Below, piece by piece: positions 8,175-16,810 of a DNA stretch of 64,000 nucleotides. Numbering within the stretch: the stretch's first letter is position 1; every line of letters begins with the position of its first letter. This stretch comes from Salinigranum marinum. GTDB lineage: Archaea; Halobacteriota; Halobacteria; Halobacteriales; Haloferacaceae. Under the pieces are notes generated by a model, which searched no databases, was not told where the DNA came from, and worked only from the letters and a program-made list of their open reading frames with translations. The position numbers were made by a program, and so were the translations under genes. Location of the stretch: assembly GCF_024228675.1 (NCBI RefSeq), contig NZ_CP100461.1:3531398-3595397 (forward strand), read 5' to 3'.

Positions 8175-8362
8175 GAGCCGATGGTCGGCGTCGAGGGTCT
8201 AAACCCCACCGCTCCGTCGACTCACGCCGGCGGCTCCACCGTCGCCACGGGGTCGGCCGCGCGGGTCGGCCGTCCGACACGCCGAGGGAGGGCCACGCCG
8301 TCGGTTGGTCCCGTCGCCCCCGTGTCGGGACCGTTAAGTGCGCGTCGGGGATACCGCACTGT
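8175..8362. promoter_or_regulatory. Divergent promoter region between UppS-like and DUF92 genes
   Basis: On the plus strand CGTTAAGTG (about 8331-8339) lies about 27 nt before the GTG start at 8363, which supports that non-ATG start and a leaderless transcript. On the minus strand TTTAGAC (8198-8204) has the same spacing to ATG 8174. The two genes may therefore be coregulated from one 188-nt region. Confidence 0.45.
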
Positions 8363-9736
8363 GTGACTTCGACGCTCCGGCGGGCTGGCGGCTTCGCCGC
8401 CGTGGGCACGCTCTCGCTGGCGGCCCCGGCGCTCGGTGTGGCCGCCGCCGCACCCTTCGCGGCCGTCGCCGTCCTCGCCGCGTTCGTCATCACCGACGGG
8501 CCGGTGTTCGAGTTGTTCGCCCGTCCCGGCGACCGCGAGGACGGCCGGCTCAACGGGCTCGCGAGCTTCGCCCTCGCGGCGACCGGCCTCGCGCTCCTCG
8601 CGACCGTTCCCCGAGTTCCGATGCCAGTCGGCGTCTTCGTGGCGACCGTCCTCGCCGTCACGTACGGGAACCTCGGGGCGCAACTCGTCACGACCCGCAC
8701 CGACGGCCCGCCCGTCTCCGTCGCCGGGTTCGCCGCGCTCGGATTCCCCGTCGGAATCGTCGGCCAGGTCGTGGTGGGGATCATCGCCGAGCCGACCGCG
8801 ATCGCGGCCACCTCCCTCGCGGCACCCGCGGCCGCCACGGCCGCCCTCCCCGCGTTCGCGTTCGTCGCCGCCTGTGTGACGCTGGTCGCCGCGCTCGTCC
8901 GCTCCGTGCTGCACGAGCGCGACGATCCGGTCGTCCTGCTGTCGGCCGGCCTCCTCGCGTGGGTGTTCGACGCGCTCGTCGTCGACGTCGGTGCGGTCGA
9001 GGTCGCCGCGGCTCTCGTCGTCACCGCCGCGCTCGGTTTCGCCTCCTACGCGCTGGGGACCGCCTCCGTCACCGGGATGCTCACCGGGGTGCTCCTCGGG
9101 CTGCTGACCATCGTGCTCGGAGGGTTCGGCTGGTTCGTCGTCCTCATCGCCTTCTTCTCCGTCGGCGGGCTCTCGACGAAGTTCCGCTACGACGAGAAAC
9201 GCGCCCGCGGCGTCGCCGAGGACAACGACGGCGCACGCGGCTCGTCGAACGTGCTCGGCAACGCCGCCGTCGCGTTCGTCGCGGTCGTCGGCTTCGCGAC
9301 CTCGACCCGGCTGTCGGCCGGTCCGGTGGTCGGCACCGCCTTCGGCTTCGCGTTCGCCGGCTCGGTCGCCGCCGCGATGAGCGACACGCTCTCCTCGGAG
9401 ATCGGCGGGCTCTACGACCGCCCGCGGCTCATCACGACGTTCCAGCCCGTCGCGCCCGGGACCGACGGCGGCGTCACGTGGCAGGGCGAGGTCGCCGGGG
9501 TCGTCGGTGCGGCGTTCGTTGCCGCGCTCGCGCTCTTTCTCATGCCGCTGTCGGGCCCCGACGAGGTCGTCGCGGGTGCGGTCGTCCTCGGCGGCGTCGC
9601 CGGCATGACCGTCGACAGCCTCCTCGGCGCGACGCTCGAAGGCGACCGCATCGGCAACGAGGCAGTCAACCTCCTCGCGACGCTCACCGGCGCGGCCGTC
9701 AGCGGCGGGGTGGCGCTCGCGGTCCTTCCGAGCTGA
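8363..9736 (+). CDS. DUF92 / TMEM19-family integral membrane protein
   Basis: The 457-residue protein has about ten to twelve Ala/Val/Leu-rich membrane segments. It has DUF92 landmarks: GGLSTKFRYDEKRARGVAED (about 273-292), the glycine-rich SSNVLGNA, AMSDTLSSEIGGLYDRPRLITTF, and GMTVDSLLGATLEGDRIGNEAVN near the C-terminus. Plant VTE6 of this family is linked to phytyl-phosphate kinase activity, so an isoprenyl-phosphate role is conceivable, but that is inference. The N-terminal third (about 1-200) is an extra hydrophobic domain. Start is GTG 8363, chosen from TATA spacing. The GNAT gene begins 5 nt after the stop. Confidence 0.88.
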   Translation: MTSTLRRAGGFAAVGTLSLAAPALGVAAAAPFAAVAVLAAFVITDGPVFELFARPGDREDGRLNGLASFALAATGLALLATVPRVPMPVGVFVATVLAVTYGNLGAQLVTTRTDGPPVSVAGFAALGFPVGIVGQVVVGIIAEPTAIAATSLAAPAAATAALPAFAFVAACVTLVAALVRSVLHERDDPVVLLSAGLLAWVFDALVVDVGAVEVAAALVVTAALGFASYALGTASVTGMLTGVLLGLLTIVLGGFGWFVVLIAFFSVGGLSTKFRYDEKRARGVAEDNDGARGSSNVLGNAAVAFVAVVGFATSTRLSAGPVVGTAFGFAFAGSVAAAMSDTLSSEIGGLYDRPRLITTFQPVAPGTDGGVTWQGEVAGVVGAAFVAALALFLMPLSGPDEVVAGAVVLGGVAGMTVDSLLGATLEGDRIGNEAVNLLATLTGAAVSGGVALAVLPS

Positions 9737-9741
9737 GGAAG

Positions 9742-10209
9742 ATGAGTGGACGCGTCCGACGCGCCGTCCCCGCGGACGCCGCCGCGCTGCGTGCGCTCCA
9801 GCGGTACCTTCCGAGCCCTGCACCGGCGCTGCTCGACGCCGCGCTCGCCGGCACTCTCGGCGACCTGTTCGTCGCCGTCGCGGACGCGCCGGTCGGCTAC
9901 GTGCTCGCGGTCGACGGCGACCCGCCCGTCCCGTCCGGCGCGAGGTCGATCGCGACTGGGGGGTCTCAGCGACACATCGCGGAACTCGTCGTCGCCCCGT
10001 CGGCTCGCCGCCGCGGCCACGCCTCGGCGCTCCTCGCGACGCTCCTCGCGGATCGACCCGACGCGACCCTGACGCTCACGGTCGACCCGAACAACACGGC
10101 GGCGCGGGCGCTGTACGACCGCTTCGGCTTCACGGTCGCCCAGGAGCTCCCGGGCTTTTTCGACGGCGACCCGGGGCTGTTACTCGTTCGCCGGCCGAGG
10201 GCCGAGTAG
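9742..10209 (+). CDS. GNAT-family N-acetyltransferase
   Basis: The 155-residue protein has the GNAT acetyl-CoA loop [18 protein letters not shown] at about 73-90, matching the R/Q-x-x-G-x-G/A pattern, followed by [20 protein letters not shown], the usual motif B with its Asn and Tyr. The family transfers an acetyl group from acetyl-CoA to an amine; the substrate is not evident, and RimI-like protein N-terminal acetylation is only one option. It starts 5 nt after DUF92 (ATG 9742), so the two form an operon. Its 3' end overlaps convergent dnaG by 30 nt. Confidence 0.85.
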   Translation: MSGRVRRAVPADAAALRALQRYLPSPAPALLDAALAGTLGDLFVAVADAPVGYVLAVDGDPPVPSGARSIATGGSQRHIAELVVAPSARRRGHASALLATLLADRPDATLTLTVDPNNTAARALYDRFGFTVAQELPGFFDGDPGLLLVRRPRAE

Positions 10210-11718
10210 CTGTTCGGCCGTCCGGATGCGGACGCTCACGGGCCGTTTGACGAACTCGGCGAGCGAGCGCCCGACGACGTGTTCGGTCCCCCGCTGGGCG
10301 GCCACGTCGAGTAGCCGCTGGGTCACCTCGCCGTCGACGAACACCGCGTACGGCACCTCGTCGGCCTCCTTCAGGAGGTCGAACGCCTCGTCGGTTGCGC
10401 CCGATGCGACCGTCCGGAACGAGTCGTCGGTCAGGCGGACCTCGCCGGTCCCGTCGCCGACGACGTCGCGGGCGATCCCGCGGAGCGTCCCGATGGGCTC
10501 GTCGGTCTCATCGCTCTCGTCCCCGCCGCCGCTCGAGACGCCGTCGGTCTTCTCGGCTGCGTCGGCCTCCTCGACCGCCTCGGCCGCGGCGCTCTCGGCG
10601 TCGTCGTCGACCTCGCCGGCGGTCTCGGCGGTGCCAGCGGTGTTCGCGGTTTCGGTGGTCTCGGTCGTCGTCTCCGTCCCGGCAGTATCGACTTCGCCGG
10701 CGGCCGCCGTCCCGGCACCGTCGGTCTCGGCGACCGTCGACCCGGTCTCGTCGCCCGCGTCGGCCGTCGAGGTGCTCGCTTCGCTTCCGTTGTCGATCCT
10801 GGCTTCGCCGCCCGACCCGGTCGCTCGCTCCGGTTCGTCGCTCGGCGTCGACTGGGGCTCGGACTCGCCGGGCGTCACGAGCGGTTCCTCCCCGAAACCG
10901 TCCGGTTGGTCCGTCGCGGTGAACGTCTCGTACGGGACCTTGTCGCGGAGTGCGGACATCACTTCCGGGCGACCGAGGTCCTCGACGGACCGTGACTTCG
11001 GGGCGAACGCGACGTAGTCGACGTCGCCTATCTGTACGAGTTCGCGCAGGATGAGTTCGCCGCCGCGGTCGCCGTCGAGGAACGTCGTGACCGTTCGGTC
11101 CTGCGTGAGATCCGCGATGGCGTCGGGGACGTTCGTCCCCTCGACGGCGACGGCGTTCTTGATGCCGTACTTCAGGAGGGTGAGTACGTCGGCCCGCCCT
11201 TCGACGACGATGATCGCGTCGGAGTCTTGGACTCTGGGACCGGCGGGGAGGCCCTCGTACTCGGTGATGTCCTCGACGCGGACGCTCTCGCGCACCTCGT
11301 CGAGGATCTCCGAGGAGGTCATGATGCTCTCGTCGAACGACTTCGCGAGCAGTTCCTTCGCCCGCTCGACCACCTCGCGGCGCTTGGCCTCGCGGACGTC
11401 CTCGATCTCGGTGACGCGGACCTCCGACCGGCAGGGGCCGACGCGCGTGATCGTCTCCAGCGAGGCCGCGAGGATCGACGTTTCGACCCGATCGAGGCTC
11501 GTCGCGATGGTGACGTGGCCGAACGACTGTCCGGCCTCGCTCTCGATCTCGACGTCTATCCGGCCGACTTTCGAGGCCTGCTGGAGATCCCTGAGGTCGA
11601 GGTCGTCGCCGAGGAGGCCCTCGGTCTGTCCGAAGATCGCGCCGACCACGTCGCTCCGTTCGACGACGCCGTCGGCCGTGATCGCTGCGTGAATGAGGTA
11701 TTTGGATGTGTCGTCCAT
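10180..11718 (-). CDS. dnaG: DNA primase DnaG, archaeal type
   Basis: This 512-residue protein has a conserved N-terminal domain (about 1-160), then a Toprim domain with EGRADV (Glu173) and FLDGDRGG (213-220) holding the metal-binding acidic residues, then a C-terminal block from about 425 ([15 protein letters not shown] to AEQLLGPRP). Archaeal DnaG is a Toprim primase-like protein that is also associated with the exosome. The segment from about 285 to 425 is a low-complexity Thr/Ala/Glu/Asp linker typical of haloarchaeal insertions. Start is ATG 11718. The C-terminus overlaps the convergent GNAT gene by 30 nt. Confidence 0.96.
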   Translation of the reverse strand: MDDTSKYLIHAAITADGVVERSDVVGAIFGQTEGLLGDDLDLRDLQQASKVGRIDVEIESEAGQSFGHVTIATSLDRVETSILAASLETITRVGPCRSEVRVTEIEDVREAKRREVVERAKELLAKSFDESIMTSSEILDEVRESVRVEDITEYEGLPAGPRVQDSDAIIVVEGRADVLTLLKYGIKNAVAVEGTNVPDAIADLTQDRTVTTFLDGDRGGELILRELVQIGDVDYVAFAPKSRSVEDLGRPEVMSALRDKVPYETFTATDQPDGFGEEPLVTPGESEPQSTPSDEPERATGSGGEARIDNGSEASTSTADAGDETGSTVAETDGAGTAAAGEVDTAGTETTTETTETANTAGTAETAGEVDDDAESAAAEAVEEADAAEKTDGVSSGGGDESDETDEPIGTLRGIARDVVGDGTGEVRLTDDSFRTVASGATDEAFDLLKEADEVPYAVFVDGEVTQRLLDVAAQRGTEHVVGRSLAEFVKRPVSVRIRTAEQLLGPRPANE

Positions 11719-11845
11719 GTCTCGTGTGTTTCACTCATGAGTGGTGCCCTCAGTCCGAGGGCGGTGATGACAGTGATGATGGTGATGGTGACGTCATGGC
11801 CGCGTCCATGACCGTCTCGTTTGTAGAGCGCCAGCGTGGAAATAC

Positions 11846-12589
11846 CTATCGTGGTCCTGATGGCTCCGTCCGGAGCCAGGCCGCGGCGTCGCGTACCGAT
11901 TTCACAGGGTCGTCGGGTGCGTCGTGTTCGAAGACGACCCACTCGACCCCGGCCGCCTCGGCCGCGCGGAGACAGCCGCGCAGGTCGACATCGCCGACAC
12001 CGAGGTCGACGGGGTGGCCCCCCCGGGGTGCCGTCGGATCGACCCGGACGTCCTTCAAGTGGACGACCGGGACGCGGTGGCCCACGCGTTCGACGAGGGC
12101 GACCGGGTCGACGCCCGCTGCCGTCGCCCACCCGACGTCGATCTCGAAGCCCAGCCGCGTGGTGGCGGCGACGAGTCGGTCGAACGGCGTCTCATCGCCC
12201 GGGTCCCTCTCGCCGACTCCGGCGTCGGCCGCGAACTCGAACTCGTGGTTGTGGTACAGGAGTCGGCCACCCGCGTCCGCGACCGCGGCAGCGGTCTCGT
12301 CTAACCGTGCGGCCGTCTCGTCGATCCCGTCGGCCGCGAACGCCTCCGGGTCGAGGATCGGGACGACGAGCGTTCCCGTCCCGTTCGCGCGACACCGCGC
12401 GACGGTCCCGGCGGGGTCCGCCTCGATCTCGTCGAGACCGACGTGCGCGGCGGCGACCGAGCACGCGCCGACGTCGACGGGGTCGCATCCGACGAGCTCG
12501 ACGCCGTCGAAGCCCGCCGTGGCGATCGCCTCGACGCCGTCGGCGGCCGGGAGCGAGCGGAGGGTGTAGAGTTGCACGCCGTACTGCAT
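11846..12589 (-). CDS. Sugar phosphate isomerase/epimerase family protein (TIM barrel)
   Basis: The 247-residue protein begins MQYGVQLYTLRS and follows the xylose-isomerase-like TIM-barrel pattern: FDGVELVG, then YHNHEFEF in mid-sequence (the metal-binding His and Glu strand), then GFEIDVGWATAAGVDP, VPVVHLKDV, and the late strand VEWVVFEHD. The family includes inosose, xylose and hydroxypyruvate isomerases and epimerases that use a divalent metal; the substrate is not identifiable here. I chose ATG 12589 because the upstream open frame (30 codons) is Arg-rich and unlike the family start. It lies next to dnaG without a functional link. Confidence 0.85.
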   Translation of the reverse strand: MQYGVQLYTLRSLPAADGVEAIATAGFDGVELVGCDPVDVGACSVAAAHVGLDEIEADPAGTVARCRANGTGTLVVPILDPEAFAADGIDETAARLDETAAAVADAGGRLLYHNHEFEFAADAGVGERDPGDETPFDRLVAATTRLGFEIDVGWATAAGVDPVALVERVGHRVPVVHLKDVRVDPTAPRGGHPVDLGVGDVDLRGCLRAAEAAGVEWVVFEHDAPDDPVKSVRDAAAWLRTEPSGPR

Positions 12590-12714
12590 ACGCCACGACT
12601 CGGGCCAGGGCGGCAAAAAGCCGTCACTCCGGGCGGCGCGCCGCGCTCGCGTCCGCCGACGACCGGGCTCCACGACCACTATCTGAATATCTATATCCCT
12701 CCACAGACCGCATC

Positions 12715-12733
12715 CGAAGAAAATTTTTCTTCG
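12715..12733. promoter_or_regulatory. Perfect 9-bp inverted repeat upstream of the symporter operon (possible operator)
   Basis: CGAAGAAAA (12715-12723) and TTTTCTTCG (12725-12733) form a perfect palindrome around one T, in the AT-rich region before the start at 12796. A second small palindrome, AACCT-TT-AGGTT, lies at 12760-12771 and overlaps the expected TATA position. The location suggests a regulator site for the DUF3311/symporter operon; no regulator gene is adjacent. Confidence 0.45.
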
Positions 12734-12795
12734 ATATGACTATACGAATTAGAAACAACAACCTTTAGGTTCATCTGTCAGTTATTGGGTCGTGT

Positions 12796-13011
12796 ATGAG
12801 CCGAAAGCGAACGGATTACCTCTGGATACCCGTCTTCGCACTCCTGGTCGTGTTGGCGGTGCCGTGGTTCCTGTGGGGTGACGCGACGGTCGTCGCCGGA
12901 CTCCCGACGTGGCTGTGGTGGCACATCGGCTGGATGGTGCTCGCGGCGTGTGCCTTCGCGCTGTTCACGCGCGGTGCGTGGGACCGTGGGATGGGGGTGA
13001 AGCATGGCTGA
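12796..13011 (+). CDS. DUF3311 small membrane protein, symporter partner
   Basis: The 71-residue protein has two membrane segments (about 9-25 and 40-60), with the tryptophan-rich PTWLWWHIGWM in the second. DUF3311 proteins are typically encoded immediately upstream of a sodium:solute symporter, and here the stop overlaps the next ATG by 8 nt, so the two products probably form one transporter. Start is ATG 12796, preceded by AT-rich DNA with two inverted repeats. Confidence 0.85.
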   Translation: MSRKRTDYLWIPVFALLVVLAVPWFLWGDATVVAGLPTWLWWHIGWMVLAACAFALFTRGAWDRGMGVKHG

Positions 13012-14530
13012 GCTCGGAGTTTCGCTGGGGATCATCGGTGTGTATCTCGTCGTCGCGCTCGCGATCGGCCTGCTCGCGTACCGACTGACCGGCACCGACG
13101 CCGAGGACTACTACCTCGCCTCGCGGTCGATGGGGACGGTCGTCCTGTTGTTCACCACCTTCGCGACCCTGCTGTCGGCGTTCACGTTCTTCGGGGGGCC
13201 GAACCTCGCGTACGCCGCGGGGCCCGAGTGGATCCTGGTGATGGGTCTCATGGACGGCATCCTCTTCGCGCTGCTGTGGTACGTCATCGGCTACAAGCAG
13301 TGGCTCGTCGGCCGGGCGTTCGGCTACGTAACCCTCGGGGAGATGCTCGGCGACCGCTTCGGCTCCACGGGGCTTCGTGCGCTCGTCGCGGGCGTCTCGC
13401 TCTTCTGGCTCTTCCCGTACGTGATGCTCCAGCAGGTCGGCGGCGGACAGGCGCTCGTCGGCCTCACCGACGGCGTGGTGCCGTACTGGGCCGGTGCGGC
13501 GCTCATCACCGTCTTCATGATCGTCTACGTCGTCGTCGCCGGGCTCCGTGGCGTGGCGTGGACCGACACCCTTCAGGGCGTGTTCATGCTCGGCATCGTC
13601 TGGGTCGCGGCGGCGTGGGTCGTCACCAGCGCCGGCGGGCTCTCGGCCGTGGGCCAGCAGGTCGCCACGACCAACCCCGAGTTCGTCGCCCTCGGCGGGG
13701 GGCTCTACTCCGTGCAGTGGATGATCGCGAGCGCCGTCACCATCGCCTTCGGCGTTACGATGTTCCCGCAGATCAACCAGCGCTTCTTCGTCGCCAAGGA
13801 CGACCGCGTGCTGAAGCGGTCGTTCGCGCTCTGGCCCGTGCTCGTGCTCTTGCTTTTCGTCCCGGCGTTCCTCCTCGGGACGTGGGCCGCGGGGCTCGGC
13901 GTCACGGTCCCCGAGGGTGGCAACGTCATTCCCGCCCTCCTGACCGACTACACGCCCGCGTGGTTCGCGGCGCTCGTCATCGCCGGCGCGATGGCCGCGA
14001 TGATGTCCTCGTCGGACTCGATGCTCCTGTCGGGGTCGTCGTATCTCACCCGCGACCTCTACCGCCCGCTAGTGAACCCCGGTGCGTCCGAGACGCGCGA
14101 GGGGTGGATCGCCCGGGTCGGCGTCGTCGTCTTCGCGCTCGCGTCGTTCGTCGCCTCGCTGTTCGTCGCGGGCGGCGGCGGTGGCGGCGGCTTCGATGTC
14201 CTCGTCAGCATCGGCGACACCGCCTTCGGCGGCTACGCCCAGCTCGCCCTGCCCGTGATGGCCGCGCTGTACTGGGCGCGGACCACGCGACTCGGCATGG
14301 TCGCCGGCATCGGCGGCTCACAGCTGTTCTACCTCGCACACGTCTTCGTCCCGGCGACGACCGTCGGCGGCGTCGAACTGTTCACCGCCACGTACCTCGG
14401 GTGGGACTTCGCGCTGTACGGGATGGCGCTCTCGTTGGTGTTGACGGTCGGCGTCTCGCTCGTCACGACCGCCGCGCCCGAAGAGCGGGTCACACGCTTC
14501 ACCGACACCGAGGGGCTGCAGGCCGACTGA
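13004..14530 (+). CDS. Sodium:solute symporter family (SSS) transporter
   Basis: The 508-residue protein has about thirteen membrane helices. The early DYYLASRSMGTVVLLFTTFATLLSAFTFFGG block (about 36-66) is the SSS signature for the first unwound helix, and FPQINQRFFVAKD and GAMAAMMSSSDSMLLSGSSYLTRDLYRP are the later family motifs, with the serines expected to bind sodium. It imports an organic solute driven by sodium; pantothenate-, proline- or organic-acid-type substrates are all possible. It is translated from an overlapping start after DUF3311. A Gly-rich loop (about 390-396) is unremarkable. Confidence 0.93.
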   Translation: MAELGVSLGIIGVYLVVALAIGLLAYRLTGTDAEDYYLASRSMGTVVLLFTTFATLLSAFTFFGGPNLAYAAGPEWILVMGLMDGILFALLWYVIGYKQWLVGRAFGYVTLGEMLGDRFGSTGLRALVAGVSLFWLFPYVMLQQVGGGQALVGLTDGVVPYWAGAALITVFMIVYVVVAGLRGVAWTDTLQGVFMLGIVWVAAAWVVTSAGGLSAVGQQVATTNPEFVALGGGLYSVQWMIASAVTIAFGVTMFPQINQRFFVAKDDRVLKRSFALWPVLVLLLFVPAFLLGTWAAGLGVTVPEGGNVIPALLTDYTPAWFAALVIAGAMAAMMSSSDSMLLSGSSYLTRDLYRPLVNPGASETREGWIARVGVVVFALASFVASLFVAGGGGGGGFDVLVSIGDTAFGGYAQLALPVMAALYWARTTRLGMVAGIGGSQLFYLAHVFVPATTVGGVELFTATYLGWDFALYGMALSLVLTVGVSLVTTAAPEERVTRFTDTEGLQAD

Positions 14531-14603
14531 CGGTCCCCGTTCGCGCGCCGCCCGTGGGTCGTCCCACCGACGGATAGAAGCTGTCGACGCGCGTCTCAGT
14601 CGC

Positions 14604-15002
14604 ATGGCTTCGATCCCCGTGGCGGTCCACGACCTGTTCGAGAAGGCGACGTTCGCCCACTTCGCGACGATGACGCCGACCGGCTACCCCCACGTCACCC
14701 CGGTCTGGGTCGACTACGACGCGGAGACGGGTCATCTCCTCGTGAACACCGAGCGTGAGCGACGGAAGACGAAGAACGTCGAGGCGGACCCGAAGGTCGG
14801 CGTGAGCATGACCGATCCCGACAATCCGTACCGGTTCCTCTCCGTGTTCGGCGATGTCGACGAGATCACGACCGACGGCGCACGCGCGCACATCGATGTC
14901 CTCGCCCAGCGGTACATGGGCGAAGACGAGTACCCGAACCCGATCGAGAGCGAGCGGGTCGTCCTCCGCATCCGGCCGGAGCGCGTCTTCAGCGGACCCT
15001 GA
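14604..15002 (+). CDS. PPOX-class flavin/F420-binding oxidoreductase
   Basis: The 132-residue split-barrel protein has the pyridoxamine-phosphate-oxidase-like pattern HFATMTPTGYPHVTPVWVDYD near the start, LLVNTERERRKTKNVEADPKVGVSM in the middle, and the closing RIRPERVFSGP. This is the layout of the F420-dependent PPOX group in archaea and actinobacteria. It likely reduces an unidentified substrate using F420 or binds FMN. No operon partner is adjacent. Confidence 0.85.
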   Translation: MASIPVAVHDLFEKATFAHFATMTPTGYPHVTPVWVDYDAETGHLLVNTERERRKTKNVEADPKVGVSMTDPDNPYRFLSVFGDVDEITTDGARAHIDVLAQRYMGEDEYPNPIESERVVLRIRPERVFSGP

Positions 15003-15119
15003 GCGACGCCGACGCGCGTCCGCCCAGTGTCGGCCGCGCTCGATACAGAACCCCACGCACGTTTCTCGAATCCGGCTACCGTTCGAAGTACATTTGTCTT
15101 TCGCGCCGAACCTGAAGAC

Positions 15120-15932
15120 ATGAACGAACCGGGGCTCACCAGCCTGCTCGATCAGGAGACGCTCGACCGGCGCGTCTCCGCCGGCGAGTACCCCGACTGG
15201 GTCGCCGCCCACTGGCGCTCGTTTCGCGACGGTCTCCTGGGCGAACGCAACGGCTCGCCCTTCCCCTGTTTCTTCGGCGTCGAGTCGGTCGAGAAGGGGT
15301 GGCCGCTCTACTCGACCGTGCCGTCGACGACCGACAAGGACGCGCTGTTGGCCTTCCGCGACACTCTCCTCGAGTACCTCGCGACGTACGAGGACCACGC
15401 GCCCAACGCGTCGTTCGTCGTCTTCTTCCGGCCCGACGACGCCCGGAGCGAGAGCGAGTTCCACGAGCGCCTCTGGCACGTCCTGCAGTTTCTCCACGTC
15501 CACGACCCCGAACCGTGGCCCGACGACATCCCGACGGATCCCGACGACCCCCGCTGGGAGTTCTGCTTCGGCGGCGAGCCGATGTTTCCGACGTGTCGGG
15601 CACCCTTCTACGACCGGCGGAAGAGCCGCTACTGTCCGGTCGGACTGGAGATAACGTTCCAGCCTCGGAGCCTGTTCGACGGCATCACCCACGACACCGA
15701 CGCCGGCGCACGCGCCCGCGACGTGATCCACGACCGCCTGGAGGCGTACGACGGCGTCTGTCCCCACGCCGACATCGGCGACTGGGGCGTCGAGGGCGAC
15801 CGCGAGTGGGTCCAGTACATGCTCTCGGCGGACGACGCCGAGTTCCCCGACGAGTGTCCCCTCCGGATCACGCGCGAGCACCCCAAGGCGGTGTCGACGC
15901 CGTTCGATCCCGGGACGCCGGCGGACGACTGA
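15120..15932 (+). CDS. YqcI/YcgG family protein
   Basis: The 270-residue soluble protein has the YqcI/YcgG features PFPCFFGVESVEKG at about 43-56 and FGGEPMFPTCRAPFYDRRKSRY near 150-171, with three conserved cysteines in the region. The fold is reported as heme-oxygenase-like in some annotations, but I know of no established reaction. I start at ATG 15120 (MNEPGLTSLL), with the AT-richer GTACATTTGTCTTTCG 25-35 nt upstream. The next gene starts 4 nt after its stop, so the two are cotranscribed. Confidence 0.85.
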   Translation: MNEPGLTSLLDQETLDRRVSAGEYPDWVAAHWRSFRDGLLGERNGSPFPCFFGVESVEKGWPLYSTVPSTTDKDALLAFRDTLLEYLATYEDHAPNASFVVFFRPDDARSESEFHERLWHVLQFLHVHDPEPWPDDIPTDPDDPRWEFCFGGEPMFPTCRAPFYDRRKSRYCPVGLEITFQPRSLFDGITHDTDAGARARDVIHDRLEAYDGVCPHADIGDWGVEGDREWVQYMLSADDAEFPDECPLRITREHPKAVSTPFDPGTPADD

Positions 15933-15935
15933 CCC

Positions 15936-16502
15936 ATGCTTGCGCTCCCGCCCGACGCCGCCTTGCTCCTCGTCGACCTCCAGACGGGCTTCGACGACCC
16001 GCGCTGGGGCGCGCGGAACAACCCCGCCGCCGAAGCGAACGCCGCCCGACTCCTCGAACGGTGGCGTTCGGCGTCGATGCCCGTGGTTCACGTCCGCCAC
16101 GACTCCACCGAGGAAGCGTCCCCGCTCCGCGGCGACGCCCCCGGCTTCGCGTGGAAACCCGCCTTCGAACCGCGCGAGGGCGAGCAGACCTACGTCAAGA
16201 ACGTCAACAGCGCCTTCATCGGGACCGGCTTGGAGGCGTGGCTTCGCGACCGAGAGTACGAGACGGTCGTGGTCGTCGGTCTCACGACCGACCACTGCGT
16301 CTCGACGACGACCCGGATGGCCGAGAACCTCGGCTTTTCTCCCCTGGTGGTGAGCGACGCGACGGCGACCCACGACCGCGAACTTCGAGGAGAGGAGTTC
16401 GATGCCGAAACGGTTCACAAGACGGCGCTGGCGCACCTCTCGGGGGAGTTCGCGACGGTCGTGACGACCGACGAGGTGCTCGCGGCGACAGGCGAGGCGT
16501 AA
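15936..16502 (+). CDS. Isochorismatase-like cysteine hydrolase
   Basis: The 188-residue protein has the catalytic triad of the family: Asp14 in LLVDLQTGF, Lys88 in YVKNVNSAF and Cys121 in [12 protein letters not shown]. These enzymes hydrolyse small amides or ethers such as nicotinamide, N-carbamoylsarcosine or isochorismate; the substrate here is open. It follows the YqcI/YcgG gene by 3 nt, so the two may act in one unknown pathway. Confidence 0.9.
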   Translation: MLALPPDAALLLVDLQTGFDDPRWGARNNPAAEANAARLLERWRSASMPVVHVRHDSTEEASPLRGDAPGFAWKPAFEPREGEQTYVKNVNSAFIGTGLEAWLRDREYETVVVVGLTTDHCVSTTTRMAENLGFSPLVVSDATATHDRELRGEEFDAETVHKTALAHLSGEFATVVTTDEVLAATGEA

Positions 16503-16810
16503 GGGTACTCGCTCGCCGGGGCGGTGGCGCGCGCTGGCGCGTGCGAGGTCTTCGTGAGTGAGCGACGCGAGCGAACGGCTCGAAGCGACGCAGTCGCTTC
16601 GGTGGATGAGCGATCGAGCGGAGCGAGGGAGCGAATCGGCTGGGGAGAATGTGGCTTCACCGCCCTGGCGCTCGTTCTCTCGCCTCGTGCTCACCTCCGG
16701 GCACCTCGCCACACTCACACCGGACCCACCCTCGTCCACTCCCAGTCGCTCACGAGGCCCGCTCGGACCGACGCACGTCACTTAAGAACGTCTCCGGTCT
16801 ACACGTCCTC
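16503..16810. other. 308-nt intergenic region rich in GAGCG-type repeats
   Basis: No gene is supportable here. The left half is built from short GC-rich motifs such as GAGTGAGCGACGCGAGCGAACGG and GAGCGATCGAGCGGAGCGAGG, a common haloarchaeal intergenic pattern that can fold on itself. The right end holds a CTTAAGAA TATA-like box at 16781-16788, at -27 from the ATG of the next gene. Confidence 0.55.
16781..16788 (+). promoter_or_regulatory. TATA-like box for the CARF-like/wHTH gene
   Basis: CTTAAGAA is centred about 27 nt before ATG 16811. It supports that ATG, rather than the longer open frame, as the start of a leaderless transcript. Confidence 0.5.

Noticed and set aside
8222-9823. 533-residue minus-strand frame opposite the DUF92 gene
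   Set aside because: Arg/Glu/Asp/Gly-rich with no motif; the antisense frame of an alanine/valine-rich membrane protein gene commonly looks like this.
11719-11845. His-rich peptide (HHHHHHCHH) in the GATGGTGATG repeat upstream of dnaG
   Set aside because: The histidine frame has no start codon after the preceding stop, so I treat it as simple-sequence DNA.
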